Shown: piece after piece, positions 1 to 13,830 of the stretch
How the letters are laid out: the number at the start of each line of letters is the position of its first letter
How positions within the stretch are numbered: position 1 is the stretch's first letter
Assembly: GCF_001640805.2 (NCBI RefSeq)
Contig: NC_066850.1
Span: 18,883,431-18,947,430, forward strand
Direction of reading: 5' to 3'
Length of the DNA stretch: 64,000 bases
Source of the DNA: Lates calcarifer
Lineage: Eukaryota; Chordata; Actinopteri; Centropomidae
The notes under the pieces: generated by a model
What the model saw: the letters and a program-made list of their open reading frames with translations, nothing else
The model's database searches: none
Told to the model about the DNA's origin: nothing
Translations under genes and position numbers: made by a program

Positions 1-639
1 CTCTTCCTCCTTGGATTAGGATCTGAGATTGGGTCAGGATCATAGGGGCTGTGCCCAGGCCAGCCAGATATCAGATTAATGACCACTCGAGGGGCACACA
101 TCTCAGCCAGCAGTTAGAGGGAGGGGGAGCAGCGAGTTACTGCAAAATAAATAATACATCATTTGGTCTGGGAGCTGACATAATTATCACCTAAGACAGA
201 CTCTCTGGCCAGTGCATGAAATATCTCATAGACACAGTGATTTCAGTCTGTTTGGAAAAGCACAGTTCAGATACATGTGACATACAAAAAGGGAGACTTC
301 ATTAGCAAGGCCTGTAGTCAAACATGTGGTATTTACTGACATACAGTACTCTTCATACACTTGATTTTGTGGATTCACTAAAAAGAATTAAAATACAAAT
401 GGAAATTTTATTTAGGTTACACAAGCTTTCAGACTTTCTTCAGTCATAAAAAGGAAAAAGAAAATAATACAAGGTGTTTATATAGACACTCAACCCATAC
501 CGGACAGTAAATCGTCATCATCTGTTTTTTACACCGTTTAATAAAATGATACCTCCAAGACCCTCAATTTTCAGTTCAGTTTAGTTTTATTTGTATACAA
601 CCAAACAGCTGTAAACTGATTTATTTAGACAGACTGGTT

Positions 640-640
<1 letters not shown>
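1..640. other. Intergenic, nothing recognised
   Basis: AT-rich sequence without a convincing coding frame, RNA gene or repeat family. Confidence 0.6.

Positions 641-682
<42 letters not shown>
641..682. repeat. (AAT)n microsatellite
   Basis: About 13 uninterrupted taa/ata units, next to the reverse repeat tail at 694-825. Confidence 0.95.
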
Positions 683-684
<2 letters not shown>

Positions 685-693
685 GTCTTTGTT

Positions 694-825
694 TGTTCTC
701 TTTGGGTACTCCTGCTTTCTCCCACCAAAGACATGCACGTTTGGTTAACTGGTGACTCTAAATTGCCTGTAGGTGTGAGTGTGAGTGGTTGTTTGTTTGT
801 TGGCCCTGCGATGGACTATGATAAT
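694..825 (-). repeat. Fish interspersed repeat tail (reverse copy)
   Basis: On the - strand it reads tccatcgcagggccaacaaa, then tcacactcacacctacagg, caatttagagtcaccagtta and catgtctttggtgggagaaa. It is the middle part of the repeat at 44990-45280, in reverse orientation. It is flanked by (AAT)n runs on both sides (641-682 and 827-856), a frequent association at repeat ends. Confidence 0.75.
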
Positions 826-856
826 ATTTATTATTATCATTATTATTATTGTTATT

Positions 857-3800
857 GAGTGTTGAGTGGATGTGGATCCTGCAGAATCTGGAGTCAGAGA
901 TATCTGTAGACTGAGGAAACAGAGGACAAGCTCAAAGTACAGAGAGAATGACATGCAAGAGACTGAGAGAAGTGCTCAATGCATCATGGGAGTGCTCCCA
1001 GCAGCCTTGGCCTATAGCCTCAGAAGTAACTTTTCATTCTCCCCATTTGAGTCCAGGACTGACCAACTAATTCTCCAAACTAAACCCCAGAAAATGTTGT
1101 TTCTGACTCAGTTACTGGGTGGTTACCTCCAAAACTGTTATCTCATGATAAATAGATTCATATGGTCTTTAACATTTGGTTTGAGTTCAGAGGTGATTGT
1201 GGTTTGGCTACTTTGACTACTTAAACCTACAGTAATTTTTTTTTTTTTTCCCACAACAAGCCGAAAATGTGATGAAGTTAGCTAACAGCAGCTGTTCGAG
1301 CTATGGTCAGACAGATGCCTGTTTATTATACCCACAGGGACACTCAGCAGCCAGACCACTGTTGGGCCTCAGCCCATTCAAAATGGAGGATAAGACCAAA
1401 TGGCTCTACAGACAAAGGAGAGCCACTGAACTCAGTCTCCCAGCGTCCTTTGCCTTTTTACACACACTGTGAAATCTCCAACTCCAGCTGCAATTGGTCA
1501 CTGCACGGCAAGGATCTTCATGTCACCAGGCCATACAAAAAGAGGAAGCACCCTTCTCTTCTCAGAGCTCTCAGTCTTCAGTCTTCTCAGTTCTCAGTCT
1601 TGATCCTTTTCACAGCCTCCATGAGGAGCTCTGCTCTTCTCAGCTCAGCTCTCTGAATTCCATTAGGCCTGCCTGAAGCACAGACCTGCACTGGACCAAA
1701 CTTTGGCAGCGACGCAAAGGGCCTACTAAAGGATTCAAGATCAAGCACCAGCAGGTACGACACAAGCTCTGCCAGGGTTCACCAACAGAAGGAGCCACAG
1801 CACAGAGTTAGCATCAACCAGCTAACTCATCTTCTTAATGTTGTACAAAAGAACTCCAAATCTTTCAACTTTTACTAACTATTGATATGGACATTTTGGT
1901 TGTAGCCATTAACTGTTAATCGGTAATTAGTATATTTAATGAGACTGATTTAATGAATTGGCTATCTAGTGTCCTGAGGTGGATTTAATGTAAATTAAAA
2001 CCTATTAATTTATATAATAATTAGTCACCTAATATAAATATTTATACAATTTTTTTCAATAACTCCTACTTATGCCCAACATGACCAACTGATGTATGTC
2101 ATTCCAGTACCTGGTCTTTTTTAATCTCTGTTTTAGTCTCCTGAGATCTTTAGTTACTAAATGTTCCAGTGTGTTCAGCAGCTGGTCACTGGCTGTGTCT
2201 ATGCTCAGTGGTTTGGTGCTGGGCAGGTTATACACAGTGGGTCTCTCTGGGTTTTGTTTTTTACTAAAACAGTGGAGGATACTGCTCGCCAGTAAGAGTG
2301 AACTAAGATTACTCAAACTAAAACAATGAGCTGAAAATACTGCAAAATGCTGCATAGAGCTGAGGGAAACTGCAGAGCTGGTGATAATTCTCTGTGAGAC
2401 TCATGGTAGAAGCTGTTTTGTGTGAGTCCTTGTTTCATTGCATCTCTACAACAGAGGTAATGAATGCAAAATTATTGTGACTCATAGAGCCACATTTATT
2501 GGAAATTCATCAGGTTGAAATATACCAGAATTATAATTATATGTTAGTAACTCTTTGTATTGCAGTTAAAACACCTACTTTGATACAAGGTTAGGTAAAG
2601 ATGGTGGCATTCTGTGGAAAAATCCAGTCCTTTGTTTACCCATCTACCCATGAAGACCTTTTCCTATGAAGTTTTATGGCTCTGTAATAATGTCACATTA
2701 GCTCTACCTCGACAGACAAAAGTCATAATCAACGCAGCCATCAGAGGACATTTGAAACACAGAAACATGTATGTATTGTATTGTATTTGAACAATCCACT
2801 GATGCTGTTATTTTCCTTAGGAGGACAGTGTGCTGTTGAATGGTGCCTAACTGTCTTGACCTCCACTAAACACAATGAAACCAGGCCATAGTGTGCTGCA
2901 GATCACAGAGATGTGTATTGACCCACCCTCCATGGCCATGCTGGTAAGCAATTGGCATTCCCCTGCTGAAACACCTTGTTGCCAACAGCAAGGCAATTAA
3001 AGTCACAGGAAGTCATTTCACATGCGTGTCTCTGCAGCTGAAATCTCCAATCAGGACACCGCTTGTGAGGTGAGGCTCTCATTTCCTACAACTGTCAAGT
3101 GTGGATGGGGAGGCCTCCTGCTTCCAGCTACCCCCCACACCTCCACCCCCACCCCTGCTTTCACAAAAAATGAAAAACAGTCTGATGGTTATGGGAAATC
3201 CAACTACAAAACAAATATGTATATTTTCAATTTATCTCACCTCCCATACCTGTCTGTGCTCCCCACAAGCCTTGGCAACTCTCCTAGCTGCCCCTCCAAC
3301 TCACTATTTAAATTCAGAATTCCTAAGCGGATTTTCTCAATTTAGCCATACTTTTAATCTTTGGCAAAATGAGTGATGACTTCTTTAAATAAAAAAAAAA
3401 AAACTGACAGGCTTACAGCGCACACCGGCGGATTAGTTTCCTGTGGAGATGAGGTTTTCCTTTGTGCCACCATGTGTCTGTTTGATGGGGTTTAACAGGA
3501 GGCGTTGGTGCTGAAATTGGATGCAGCAGGGATCGTGGGTAGATGGCCTGAGTTCGATACAGACCCCCATGCTGCAACTTTGCCCTGTGCTTTTCCCTTC
3601 ATTTTCCTTTCCCTCGGGTCCAATGACTGAGCCTTTAAACACTCATTGACTGACTGACACACAGATACACACACCTCCCCACACAAATACAAACAGAAAT
3701 TCTGCCTCAAAACACACATACACAAACCATAAAGCAACACACACAGCAGCACATATGCTGTAAGGAATATGCACACACCCCTCCACAGCACCTGCTTTCA

Positions 3801-4123
3801 ACAGTCCAGTCAAGCATTAAATCCCACAGTCTATCTATGGTCCATACTTTGTTCTGCTGGCTGCTCACTAACTTTCATTACACAACAGTGGAGGCCAGTC
3901 TGTTCATCATCCTTCCTTTTGTCACTGTATTTAACATAAGGTGCATGTTGAATGGCAACTGGCAGTGTAATAAAGGCAGCAGCGTTTCTGTCTTCAAATG
4001 AAAGAATGAAGACTAATGTCACGATCTGACTCCATCTATTGGAGATTAGATGAGTTGGATAATTGCCTAATTTGCTCTAGTCTGGAAAACATCCTCTGAT
4101 AGTTGACTGTAGTAGTTGGTGGT

Positions 4124-4157
<34 letters not shown>

Positions 4158-7100
4158 GGGGGGGGGGTTGCCATGAAATTTGGCAGATATAGTCATGGTG
4201 GCTAGAGACTAGGTCTTAGTGACATGGCTTCATGGCTATGAAGTGTGTGTCTCATGGATTAGGTAACATGGGGGAACCTGATTGAACGGTGTAGTCACAG
4301 CTAACCAGCCATGAGCAGCTATTGTTGTTTCTGTCCTGGAAAGTCAAGGAGTCACTCAGAGCACATCCATGGCCCTTTGAGAGAGAGTGTATATTTGTGT
4401 TGTAGCCATGCTATTTATCACAGACCTCGTTTTTCTGCTTGTGCTTATCAGGCTTGTTAACATTAGACTGGTGCCAGCTGTTAGCACAGTTACAGGGTTA
4501 CCTCAGAGTCTTGCCTGTTAAGTCATGGTAGAGAATTGACCCAAACGTTCAGATTCCAGCACTTAAAATCTCGTTTTGAGCAGAAAAGCAGTTTTTACAC
4601 AACAATGTTTTGTTGAATCACTGTGATTATGTGTAAGCACCAATGTGGAGTCAGGACATGGTTACCTTAGCTTAGCATAAAGAGTGGAATCAGAGGGAAA
4701 CAGCTAATACTACTCATACCCACAGGGTTTGGTTTTGGTCTCCCAGTTTTTATACAAATTTTAAAAAGCACAAACTTAGCTGATTAGTCTATCTGACACA
4801 TCAATCCTGTGGTTAAAACTAGGTGCAGAGACTGCTGACAGTGTAGTGAGTGGTGAGTTCATCCAGTCAGGTAACAGAGTTCTTCTTGATGTCAGGCATC
4901 TATTGGAAGGCCTTCTTGAAACCATCATGGAAAAGACTGATGTGGTCAGTGTAACACTGTATTTTACTAGAGGTCCAGTACCAGGCTCAAAACAGATGGG
5001 CTGAGCTTGGCTGGGTTCAGACAGTCTGAGACACTTGGCTTGGTGATACTGGGTGTCTGGGGTTAGCCAGCAGCAGCCACACTCACTGACTGGGTATTTA
5101 TGGCCCACCATTATTTCTATACCTCCCTAATCCAGTACAGAGGACTTAGGCTCTTTGTTTGCTCATTTGACTGTGTGGGTGCCATATCCCAAAGCTGGGC
5201 GTGGGATTAGTCAGGCATTGTGTCAGTAGCTTGTGAAGATGCTGGAGAGGGGGAGGGGACGGCTTGATTAAACAGAGGCAGTGGAAACAACAACATGAGC
5301 TTTCATTTGAGGAGCGACTGCACTAAGGTAGGATGGATCCCACAAACCCAACCAGACTGATTCTAGAAAATCCACAGGATACTTTGGCATGTCTATAGGA
5401 TCTGTTGACTCATTTCCCTTTGACGCAGCCTCACTCACCAGCAGGAGAGGCATTTAAGTAATCACAATGCAGAGTACTTGTGAAATAGCCATTCTCATCA
5501 TTTCCTTTGATGTGTACATATATTTAATGTGAGCCAGAGCTTGCTGAGAAGCATGACAAATTGCTGGAGAGAGTTTCTTCTCTGCATGTTTTTCCATGGG
5601 GTCAGGCTTGCGACGGGGGTGGGAAATTTTGGCATTCCTTTTTGAGCTCTGCATTTGACCTATTTTTCATTAATGGGGATTCTGAGGGAAAAAGAGAGCT
5701 GTTTATCCCGTGATGAAAAGCATAATGACATTTGGTTTAGGGCAGTGGATGGAGTGGATGCAGTTCCATCCACTGGGGTCAGTGGATGTCTTGCCTATTG
5801 TGACTGGGTAAGGCAGCTGGTTGGAAGGACTAGCTGAGTGGAGAGCTAGATGAGCTTGGTGACACAAACACCTTTTGAAAAATGTTTGGTGAAAGCACTA
5901 CTGGGAGGTTTTCAATGCCCTCGCTCATGAATCCACAAAAAGGCAATTTCTGAGATGCTCAGAACTTAAAGTCTAAAGGGGATATATTGTATGAAGAGCA
6001 TTCACATCCATCATACTGAGTGGAAATGAGCTAGCCTTAGGTGGAGATATCTCCAAAGTTCGTCTCAGGCTGAGTACAGTGACAGCAGGTGAAAGAGAGA
6101 CATGTGAACACTGTCCAGAAAGAGTGGAGAGAGGAAAGAAACAGTACAGAGCTGTGGCAATTAGAGAGTGTTCCTTTTGAGGTCCACCTGGCATCAAAGA
6201 GAATAATTCAGGTCCCACTGTCATTCCTTTAACTGATTATGGTTATTTTGGCCACTCCCTGCTCCAGTCACAATATATTGCATCCATCAGCCATGTTGTG
6301 TCTCAGTCTACTAACAATTCACTCCAGCACATAATAACAATATATCATTAACAGTATGATCACATACCTCATGTGTGTGTGTGTGTGTGTGCAATGTTCA
6401 AATTGAAAATATAGATGTTTCATAATAATATTTTTGACTGTTTTAACTATCTCCTCCTCTCCCCATCTCCTTTTTCCTTCCTCTCTTATTCTCTCTCATG
6501 CTCATATTCCCTCTCTCTCATTTGCTATTTGAAGCATCTATTAGTGTTTTAACACCACAGGAAAGCGGCTTCATTGAAATGCAATGAAAACTGCACTGAG
6601 AAGGCAAAGTTAACTAATGGGCTCAAATTTTCAAACGAATGCAAGATTAAAGTCAATTGAATCTCCCATTGGGTCTTGACTGAAACCCTTTGAAAAGAAG
6701 CCCCACAGTGGGTTTCAGAAATGAAAAATAGGACTTATTCTAAAATATTAATTACATTTTATACCCTCATTACAGCAAGCAATAACATTTGTTCAGAAAC
6801 TTTACCTTGAGGTGGTTCATGTGTTACAGATAGGACAAGAAGGTGGTGTGTCTGTTCACCTCAGCCTCCTCCAGCACAGCAGTGCAGATGTTACTCATTG
6901 ACACATCACAGAGCAGACATCACTGCAAATAGACTATATTCATATTTGATCTGCAGCTCTAAAATGAGCTGCCTTTTCTGATGCTATTTCATAGTGAGCA
7001 TTTTTGAGCCATGATCTACTTAAAATGAATGAGAGAAGACATAAGACAATATTATGGAGTCTTGACTGCCAGAAAAAAAAAGAAGAAGTAAGGGAAAAAA

Positions 7101-10100
7101 AGTCAGGGAGCAGAACTACAGAATAACCAAACAGAAGAAAGAAAGCTGAAGCAAAAGGGAAGGGAAGAAAGGGAATAGAAGGTGTTGTCTGACTCAAAAC
7201 CTTAGAGAGAGAACTACACAGATTCCTTGGAGGGTGGTTTTTTTCCTTCCTTTGCACTATTATTTAAGGAGCACACACAGCAGATCCTGCATCAACTACG
7301 ATGGCCTACTTTTTCAACTTTATATACCATGAATTAAATATATTTTATAATACATGCCCACATTCCCATAAATGAAGTGTGCGCGATAAACGAACACAGA
7401 ACACATTAGGGAAAGTTGCTCTCATTTTTCGACAACAGATTCAACAATTCTTTGTCTCCAGCTCTCATTTATGTGTGCATGCCTACACACACAAACACAA
7501 GTGCATCTTGTCTCTCTCCCTGACTGTCTTTGGAGGATTTATATGTGTCAAAACTCACATTCCAGCCTAAGACAAAGAGCAGCAGGCCCACAGGAGTGAC
7601 AGGAGGAAGATCTGAAAACTCTTCTGTCGCCTGTAATGGGCTAGAAGTCATTAAAAACATCACTGCTGGCCTAATTAAGATGGGACATCTGGTCTTTCCT
7701 CACAGAATGGATCGCAGCAGAGTACAAATAACTCCTCTATGACAAGTTGAGAGGTGTCATACATCTCAGTGATCGTCAATCAACATGGGAGTTATGGAGC
7801 TCTTTCATCATTAACGAGCAAATGCTTTGTTTTTGCCGTATGAAAGAAAACAGACAAATTTCAAGAAAAGATTTTTTTTCTGTGTCTTCCAGTGCTGTTC
7901 AATCTCCCTTTTATGTTGCTGCCAATTAGTTGGAATAAACTTTACACAGTCTTTGATGATACTAGTCTTTGCATGGAGCAAAAGTTGGTGTGAGTCTTCT
8001 GCGCGGCATTTGGTCATTTTCCATTAAATGGGTCAATCACTGATTTCGCTGCTGCAGCACAAATATAATGTGAATGGAGGAGTTATGTGGACAAAAAAAT
8101 TAATTAAATAATATATAATGCTAAATTAGAAGAGTTAATTCAACGTAATATACATAAGTAATTACATTACACATTCCATATTAAGTAACTGACCTCGTCA
8201 ACTCTGCAGATACACCTTTAGTTAAACCATATGTAGTTTAGGTCATGCAACATACAATTTGGAGATATGTATTTAAATGATTCCAAGCATCTTGAATATT
8301 TCAATTTGATTTCATTCTGCAGACATAAAACATCTGGCTTGTGTTTGAATATTTGAATTAATATATCATTGTATATACCAATATATCATTTAAAGTTGTT
8401 ATAACCAATGATTGTAGATAATGTTAAAGTCAACATTGGTAGAGATATACCAACAGAGAATTATCATCAACTCTGCACCTCTCCTCAGTTCTACAGAGCT
8501 CTGGGCTCCTTGTGTTGGTTTTACAGTATCTGTTGACAGCTGATGTTCTGAACATAATGGGAAAAAAACAAAGGAGATGAATATTGGACTGGATTCATCA
8601 GGTGGATACAGAGAGAATAACTTTAGATGGTGATGATAAGTCAGTGTTGCTTGTATGAAATGAATTCAATCCACCTGTCTAAGGAATGTGCACTACTTTC
8701 TTGCAGTATTGGCTCTGATAATACACACCAGCAGTGGACTAAGTGATTTGGAGGTCCTAGGGACACAGAGGAATGGGCCCTCCTCTAACAGACTTCATTC
8801 TTTCTCTTTCTTTTTGGGGGAATATTTAATTTTTGTTGGAAACTGAAACTTTTTTTTTTTTAACAACAATTCACATATTGATAGACAACTAGCAGTTCTA
8901 GCTGGATACCATGACATATAGAATTCCAGTGAGAAACAGCAGCTAGGAGCTGTAATCACACTAACCTTGACTGCCGCAGTAAGTTAGTTCTCAAAGGTCT
9001 CCCTGCACCCCTCACTCTCAGTGGCATCGCAAATTTCTGCCATTTGTTATCAAAATATGTCAGACACTACACACATACAGATCTAAAAATGTATCCTATC
9101 AGTTCCCCGCAGTGCAACATTTTAGAGAGTATTGAGAGGCAGACTAACACAGCTTTGGTTTTCAGTTGGTTTTTCAGTCAGAAACTGGCACCTGCAGCAT
9201 CCTTCCAAACTCTAGACCGACTCATTCCCCTCACTTCCTGTCTTGCTTTGTGTGCTCAGTTGTGTAGAAGTGAGATACAGTGAATATATCATGTCCATAT
9301 CTCCATGACCTGGCCTCATTATGCATCACACAGCAGCTCAGTTTTTACACACAGGGTGGAAGCACAACACTGTTTTTTACCATTAAAAAGAATCTAGTCA
9401 GACACTGAAGGAGCCAATGCATGAAAATAATTGGAGCCCAAGGGGTAATATTTGTTCTGTTGAAATAATAATTATTCTTATGGTCTTTGTGTGGAGATGC
9501 TGAGCCACAGAGGGAGAACACATTCCACCATTATGTTTTCATCAATAATCATTTGTGGGGTCTGTGGAGGCAGCTGTATTTCATGCATGTTGCCAACCTC
9601 ACTGTTTACATGGATAACGTATCTCCTGCCACGGAGTATTCTACTCATTTACCATATGGGCTTATGATGGACCACATTACAATACTTACTTTTATTGTGT
9701 GGTAATAATGTAGCATCAGAGGGGCTTTTTCACATTTTGAGTCAATAAAGGTCACAAATAGTTTCAAACTATATTTCTCTGATGGCATGAGGAAAGAACT
9801 GAGGAATGGCTGCTGGCAAAGCAGTAGAACTTGTCATTGTGATCGACAGAGGAAACATCCAAACCCTGCATCTTATTTTTGGTCAATCAATCAATGGCCA
9901 CCTGTCTTTGAAAAGACATGGCTCAATTGTCTGCATGAAGACTTGAGGATTAGGGATAAAAAAGACTAAAAGCTATCTTTTTGAAAGGCCAGAGGTCAGT
10001 ATCTGTTACTGATACTGATGGTGCTCAGGTTGTTGTTGCTTTTAAAAGTACAGCACATAGTATTTCATGGATTAAGAAATAAAACCCTCCAACACACTCC

Positions 10101-12342
10101 CATTGTAAGCTTTTAGAGGGGAAAAATAATGTTTGACTAATCACACACGTTTTTACTCACAACAAAAACAGTTCTAAATTTAAATGTCACAAGTTCCCCA
10201 CATGTTCAGCTGTACACTTCAACACATGTTAATTTATCTGTTCTGGCTGCAGGCTTCACCAGGCTGTCTTTGGAAGATTACATATACTACAGTATGTAGT
10301 ATGATGATATGAATGTGAGATGATATATATTTTATTCATTTATTTATTATATATTTGAAAATATTTATTTCTATTTATTATATATATTTATTTATTTTTA
10401 TATGCACGTGTTTCTGGTTATTGTAATTTCTTTGTAAATCTTTCAAGGAAATTATGAATTTACAGACTGAAACCTAACTAAAGCAAAGTTAATGAGGCCT
10501 TCATATGTGAACTGATTACAGTGACCACAGGGCAGAGGTGTTACAAGGGTGGAGACAGACCACCTAGTGAATCTTGAATAGAACTGTCTGTGATGGCAGT
10601 GATGGCAGTTGTGTGACACATGTCCCACCCTACCCCTCCCTGAAACAGCCAGTCAACTGCTGAACCAGGAAACATATTGAACCAATCACTTTGTTGCATT
10701 GATGGATGTGCACAGTCGACGGTCAGGACAGTTGTAATTGTTGGTGGCAGTGGCTGCAGATGGACCTGGAATAAGCCTGGAAGAGGAGGACATCAAAACA
10801 AACACTGTGTGGTGCATCAACTGTTTTTATTTACACTTAAAACAGAAGCTGTGGTGGGATGAGCTAAAGGAGCAGAAGTACAACCTGCAGTTTAAAAAAA
10901 AAGATGGCTATTTAGTGGTGATACTTGCCTTAAAAGACCTTGTTAATCTTGGATTTGGTTGTAACCATGACAACAACTGAGATCCTAAATTCCATATCAT
11001 CATGCATTCACAGACTTGACAAAATGAAGGTGAACATTTTGGATACATCATACCACATTAGTCTGTAAGTGGTGAGTCCACACTGATCAATCCTTCAATA
11101 AATCATTAAATAAACAAAACATCCTCCACAAACTCAGCACAAGTAAAGATTATTATGTTGGAAATGATTTTCCACAACTGTGTGGAAAGTGGATTAATAT
11201 ATTTATGTTCATTTGGCAGATGCATTGACAGACCAAACACAACTATCGTTACCAGTTTGGGTCCTGCTTCTGAGCTTTGCATGTACATTTTGCAGTGGTT
11301 GTATAGAGAGAGAGATGGAAAGGTACAGTCTCACAAAACAGATAAAATCATGTACAAATCCTTAAAAACTGTTCTTATGTCTAGTATTTGAGTAAATGTA
11401 GCTGTGTTATTTATCCCTCTGATATGTAACAATAGAGTGGAAGGCCATTCTTATTTGATGAAAAATTGCCCCATCAGTGCACCACAGTAGCATAGAAATG
11501 CTCTCAAGCAATACCTTATCCAAGACCTTGGCTAAAAAGTGTAATAAGTGAATGAAAGAAGTCCTTATTTAGTCTAAAATAAGGCAATTTCTATGTAAAT
11601 CAGCAATAAGGCAGAACTTTTACAAATGCATAAGCTTTCCTATTATTGACATGTGGTAGTCAAAAATCGTTTAGCTGCTTGATAGCAGTCATCTTATCTC
11701 CACAAGTATTTGCTTGTCCTCCTCTTATATTAATATTTCCTGTGATATTAAGCTGTCCTCCCAGGAGATAAATATCTGCTGTGTAGCAGCCACTCACACT
11801 ATAGCATTTGATTATTTAGCCAGGTAATTTCTTCATAGACAGAGAGCTGGAGCTGAGTAGCCACATGATATTAACTGCAAGCAGAATATCAATTTCAAAT
11901 TGAACCTTGGATGCATTATTGATTAACCACTGATATTGTTCTCTGAAAATAAGTGCCATTGGGTTATTGTTTAATATGAATGATAATGCCAAGCCTCTAT
12001 CTGGAAATAAGGTCCTGGTGTCCTACCCCAACCTTCAGAATAAGCTCTGATTGACTCAATTGATACTGTGGGATTGTGAGCGAGGCAGTACCAGTGGAGG
12101 CTAAGGTTCCTTCATTATTAGATCCACACAGAGAGCACAGACTCACATATATGTTTGGAAATCTTTACTTTGCTAACTCTTTTATATGACCCAGATTGCA
12201 TTTTGTTGTTTGTGTTCAACTTTTCTGCTTGTCTTGCTGTGACCCTCTGAGCAGCATCAAGATTAAAGATATCATGGATGATAGTGAATAATCAATAATC
12301 AAGTCTCAGTTGTGATGGCATGATTGTTAAACCAGTTATATA
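857..12342. other. Gene-desert stretch upstream of LMO3
   Basis: No coding exon or mobile-element protein was recognised over 11.5 kb. Simple repeats occur at 4120-4167 and 6374-6392. Stretches such as 6540-6750 and 7620-7720 have even composition and contain taatta/attaag-type homeodomain-like cores, so they could be conserved regulatory DNA. That is only an impression without an alignment. The 117-codon and shorter frames here look random. Confidence 0.55.
4120..4167. repeat. (TG)n followed by a G run
   Basis: About 16 TG units pass directly into 13 G. The same TG-to-G pattern occurs at 13652-13677 and 44592-44639. Confidence 0.95.
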
Positions 12343-13397
12343 CAGAACCCCTGCAAGGCAGCCGGGCCAGACTCAGTCTCCCCATCCACCCTGAAGCACT
12401 GCGCTGATCAGCTGTCTCCAGTGAGGTGTTGAAGATGTCTGTGAACAATGCCATGTGCCAGCCTGCTTCAAGGCCTCCACCACCATCCCTGTCCCTAAAA
12501 AACCAAGGATCACAGGACTTAATGACTACAGACCCGTCACCCTGACCTCTGAGGTAATGAAGTCATTTGAGCGCCTTGTGCTGTCCCACCTCAACTCCAT
12601 CACTGACCCACTCCTGGACCCCCTGCAGTTTGCCTACAGAGCCAACAGGTCTGTAGACGATGCAGTCAACATGGCCCTCCACTTCATCCTGCAGCACCTG
12701 GACTCCCCAGGAACCTATGCCAGGATCTTGTTTGTGGACTTCAGCTAAGCCTTTAACACATCATTCCAGCACTGCTACAGGACAAACTCTCAAACTCTCA
12801 CTCTCGAGCATGCTCGACTCCATCTACAGGTGGATCACAGACTTCCTGTCTGACAGGAGGCAGCATGTGAATTTGGGAAAACACATCTCTGACTCTCAGA
12901 CCATAAGCACCGGCTCCCCTCAAGGCTGTGTTCTCTCCCCTCTAATCTTCTCCCTGTACACCAACAGCCGCATCTCCAGTCACCAGTCTGTCACCACTCA
13001 TCTCTGGTGGGGATGAGTCTACCTACAGGAGGGAGATTGACCAGCTGGTCATGTGGTGCAATGAAAACAACCTGGCACTAAATGCTGTGAAGACAGTGGA
13101 GATGGTTGTAAACTTCAGGAAGAACACAGCTTAACCCTCCCCCATTATCCTGTGTGACTCCCCAGTCGGAACTGTGGAGTCCTTCCATTTCCTGGGGACC
13201 ATCATCACCCAGGACCTCAAATGGGAGCTAAACATCAGCTCCCTGATCAAGAAAGCCCAGCAGAGGATGTACTTCCTGCGGCAGTTGAAGTTCAACCTGC
13301 CAAGGACTATGATGGTGCACTTCAACACCTCCATCACTGAGTCCATCCTCACCTCCTCCATCACAATCTGGTACACTGCTGCTACTGCCAAGGACAG
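12343..13397 (+). pseudogene. Rex1-like non-LTR retrotransposon reverse transcriptase, broken
   Basis: The translation starts near KAAGPDSVSPSTLKHC and proceeds through [38 protein letters not shown] and LFVDFS. It continues through STGSPQGCVLSPL and the thumb-like ESFHFLGTIITQDLKWELN to TIWYTAATAKD. This is the palm and thumb order of CR1-group LINEs; the wording resembles the Rex1 family of fish. It is dead: a TAA replaces the residue after LFVDFS, frames shift several times, and the FADD catalytic segment that should precede the SGGDES stretch (about 13005) is deleted. The endonuclease is absent, as expected for a 5'-truncated copy. Confidence 0.85.
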
Positions 13398-13418
13398 AGG
13401 CAGTAGCAGCAGTGTACC
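13370..13418. repeat. Perfect 20-bp hairpin at the end of the Rex1-like copy
   Basis: The arms at 13370-13389 and 13399-13418 are exact reverse complements, separated by the 9-base loop aaggacaga. The left arm is normal RT coding sequence, and the right arm replaces the expected continuation. It looks like a snap-back or template-switch event at the break where the LINE sequence stops. Confidence 0.9.
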
Positions 13419-13489
13419 TGCAACCAAAGAGATGTTTGGAATGATGACTGCTGAGAAATCTTATAACCCACCCACTCAATGACTTTAGT

Positions 13490-13830
13490 TTCCTGTTTTA
13501 TTTTGGTTTTCACCTTCCTTTTGTGTCCTGTTATTTTTGTTACTTCCTGTTTTATTTTGTAGTCACCTTCCTTGTGTGTCTTTTGTACTTTTATTTCCTG
13601 TCTTGTTCTTTTTGCCTGTCGCTTGTTTTCTGTTTCACCTGTGTTTCATTTGTGTGTGTGTGTGTGGGGGGGGGGGTCCTTTCTTGGACTTGTCACCTTT
13701 TTGGATTTGTTTGCCACTATCATCCAGTAAGGCTTTTGTTCTGCTTTTTGCTAGTTAAATAAATCCACTGAACTGTCTGCCCTGTCTCCATGCCCACATC
13801 TGGGTCATCACTCCTGTGTCCCTGCTCCCA
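13490..13830 (+). repeat. T-rich interspersed repeat tail, family not assigned
   Basis: Repeated cctgttttattttg-like phrases, a (TG)nGn run (13652-13677), a taaataaa signal at about 13757, and a closing phrase (cctgtctccatgcccacatctgggtc in broken form) resemble the 3' ends of mobile elements common in fish. The block at 33535-33960 has the same order of phrases. I cannot name the family. Confidence 0.4.

Noticed and set aside
3500..3600. Possible tRNA-like B box (gagttcgatac) suggesting a SINE
   Set aside because: No matching A box at the right distance and no SINE body follows.
13131..13479. Reverse-strand frames at the Rex1-like copy
   Set aside because: They are the antisense of the RT thumb region and the 20-bp hairpin.
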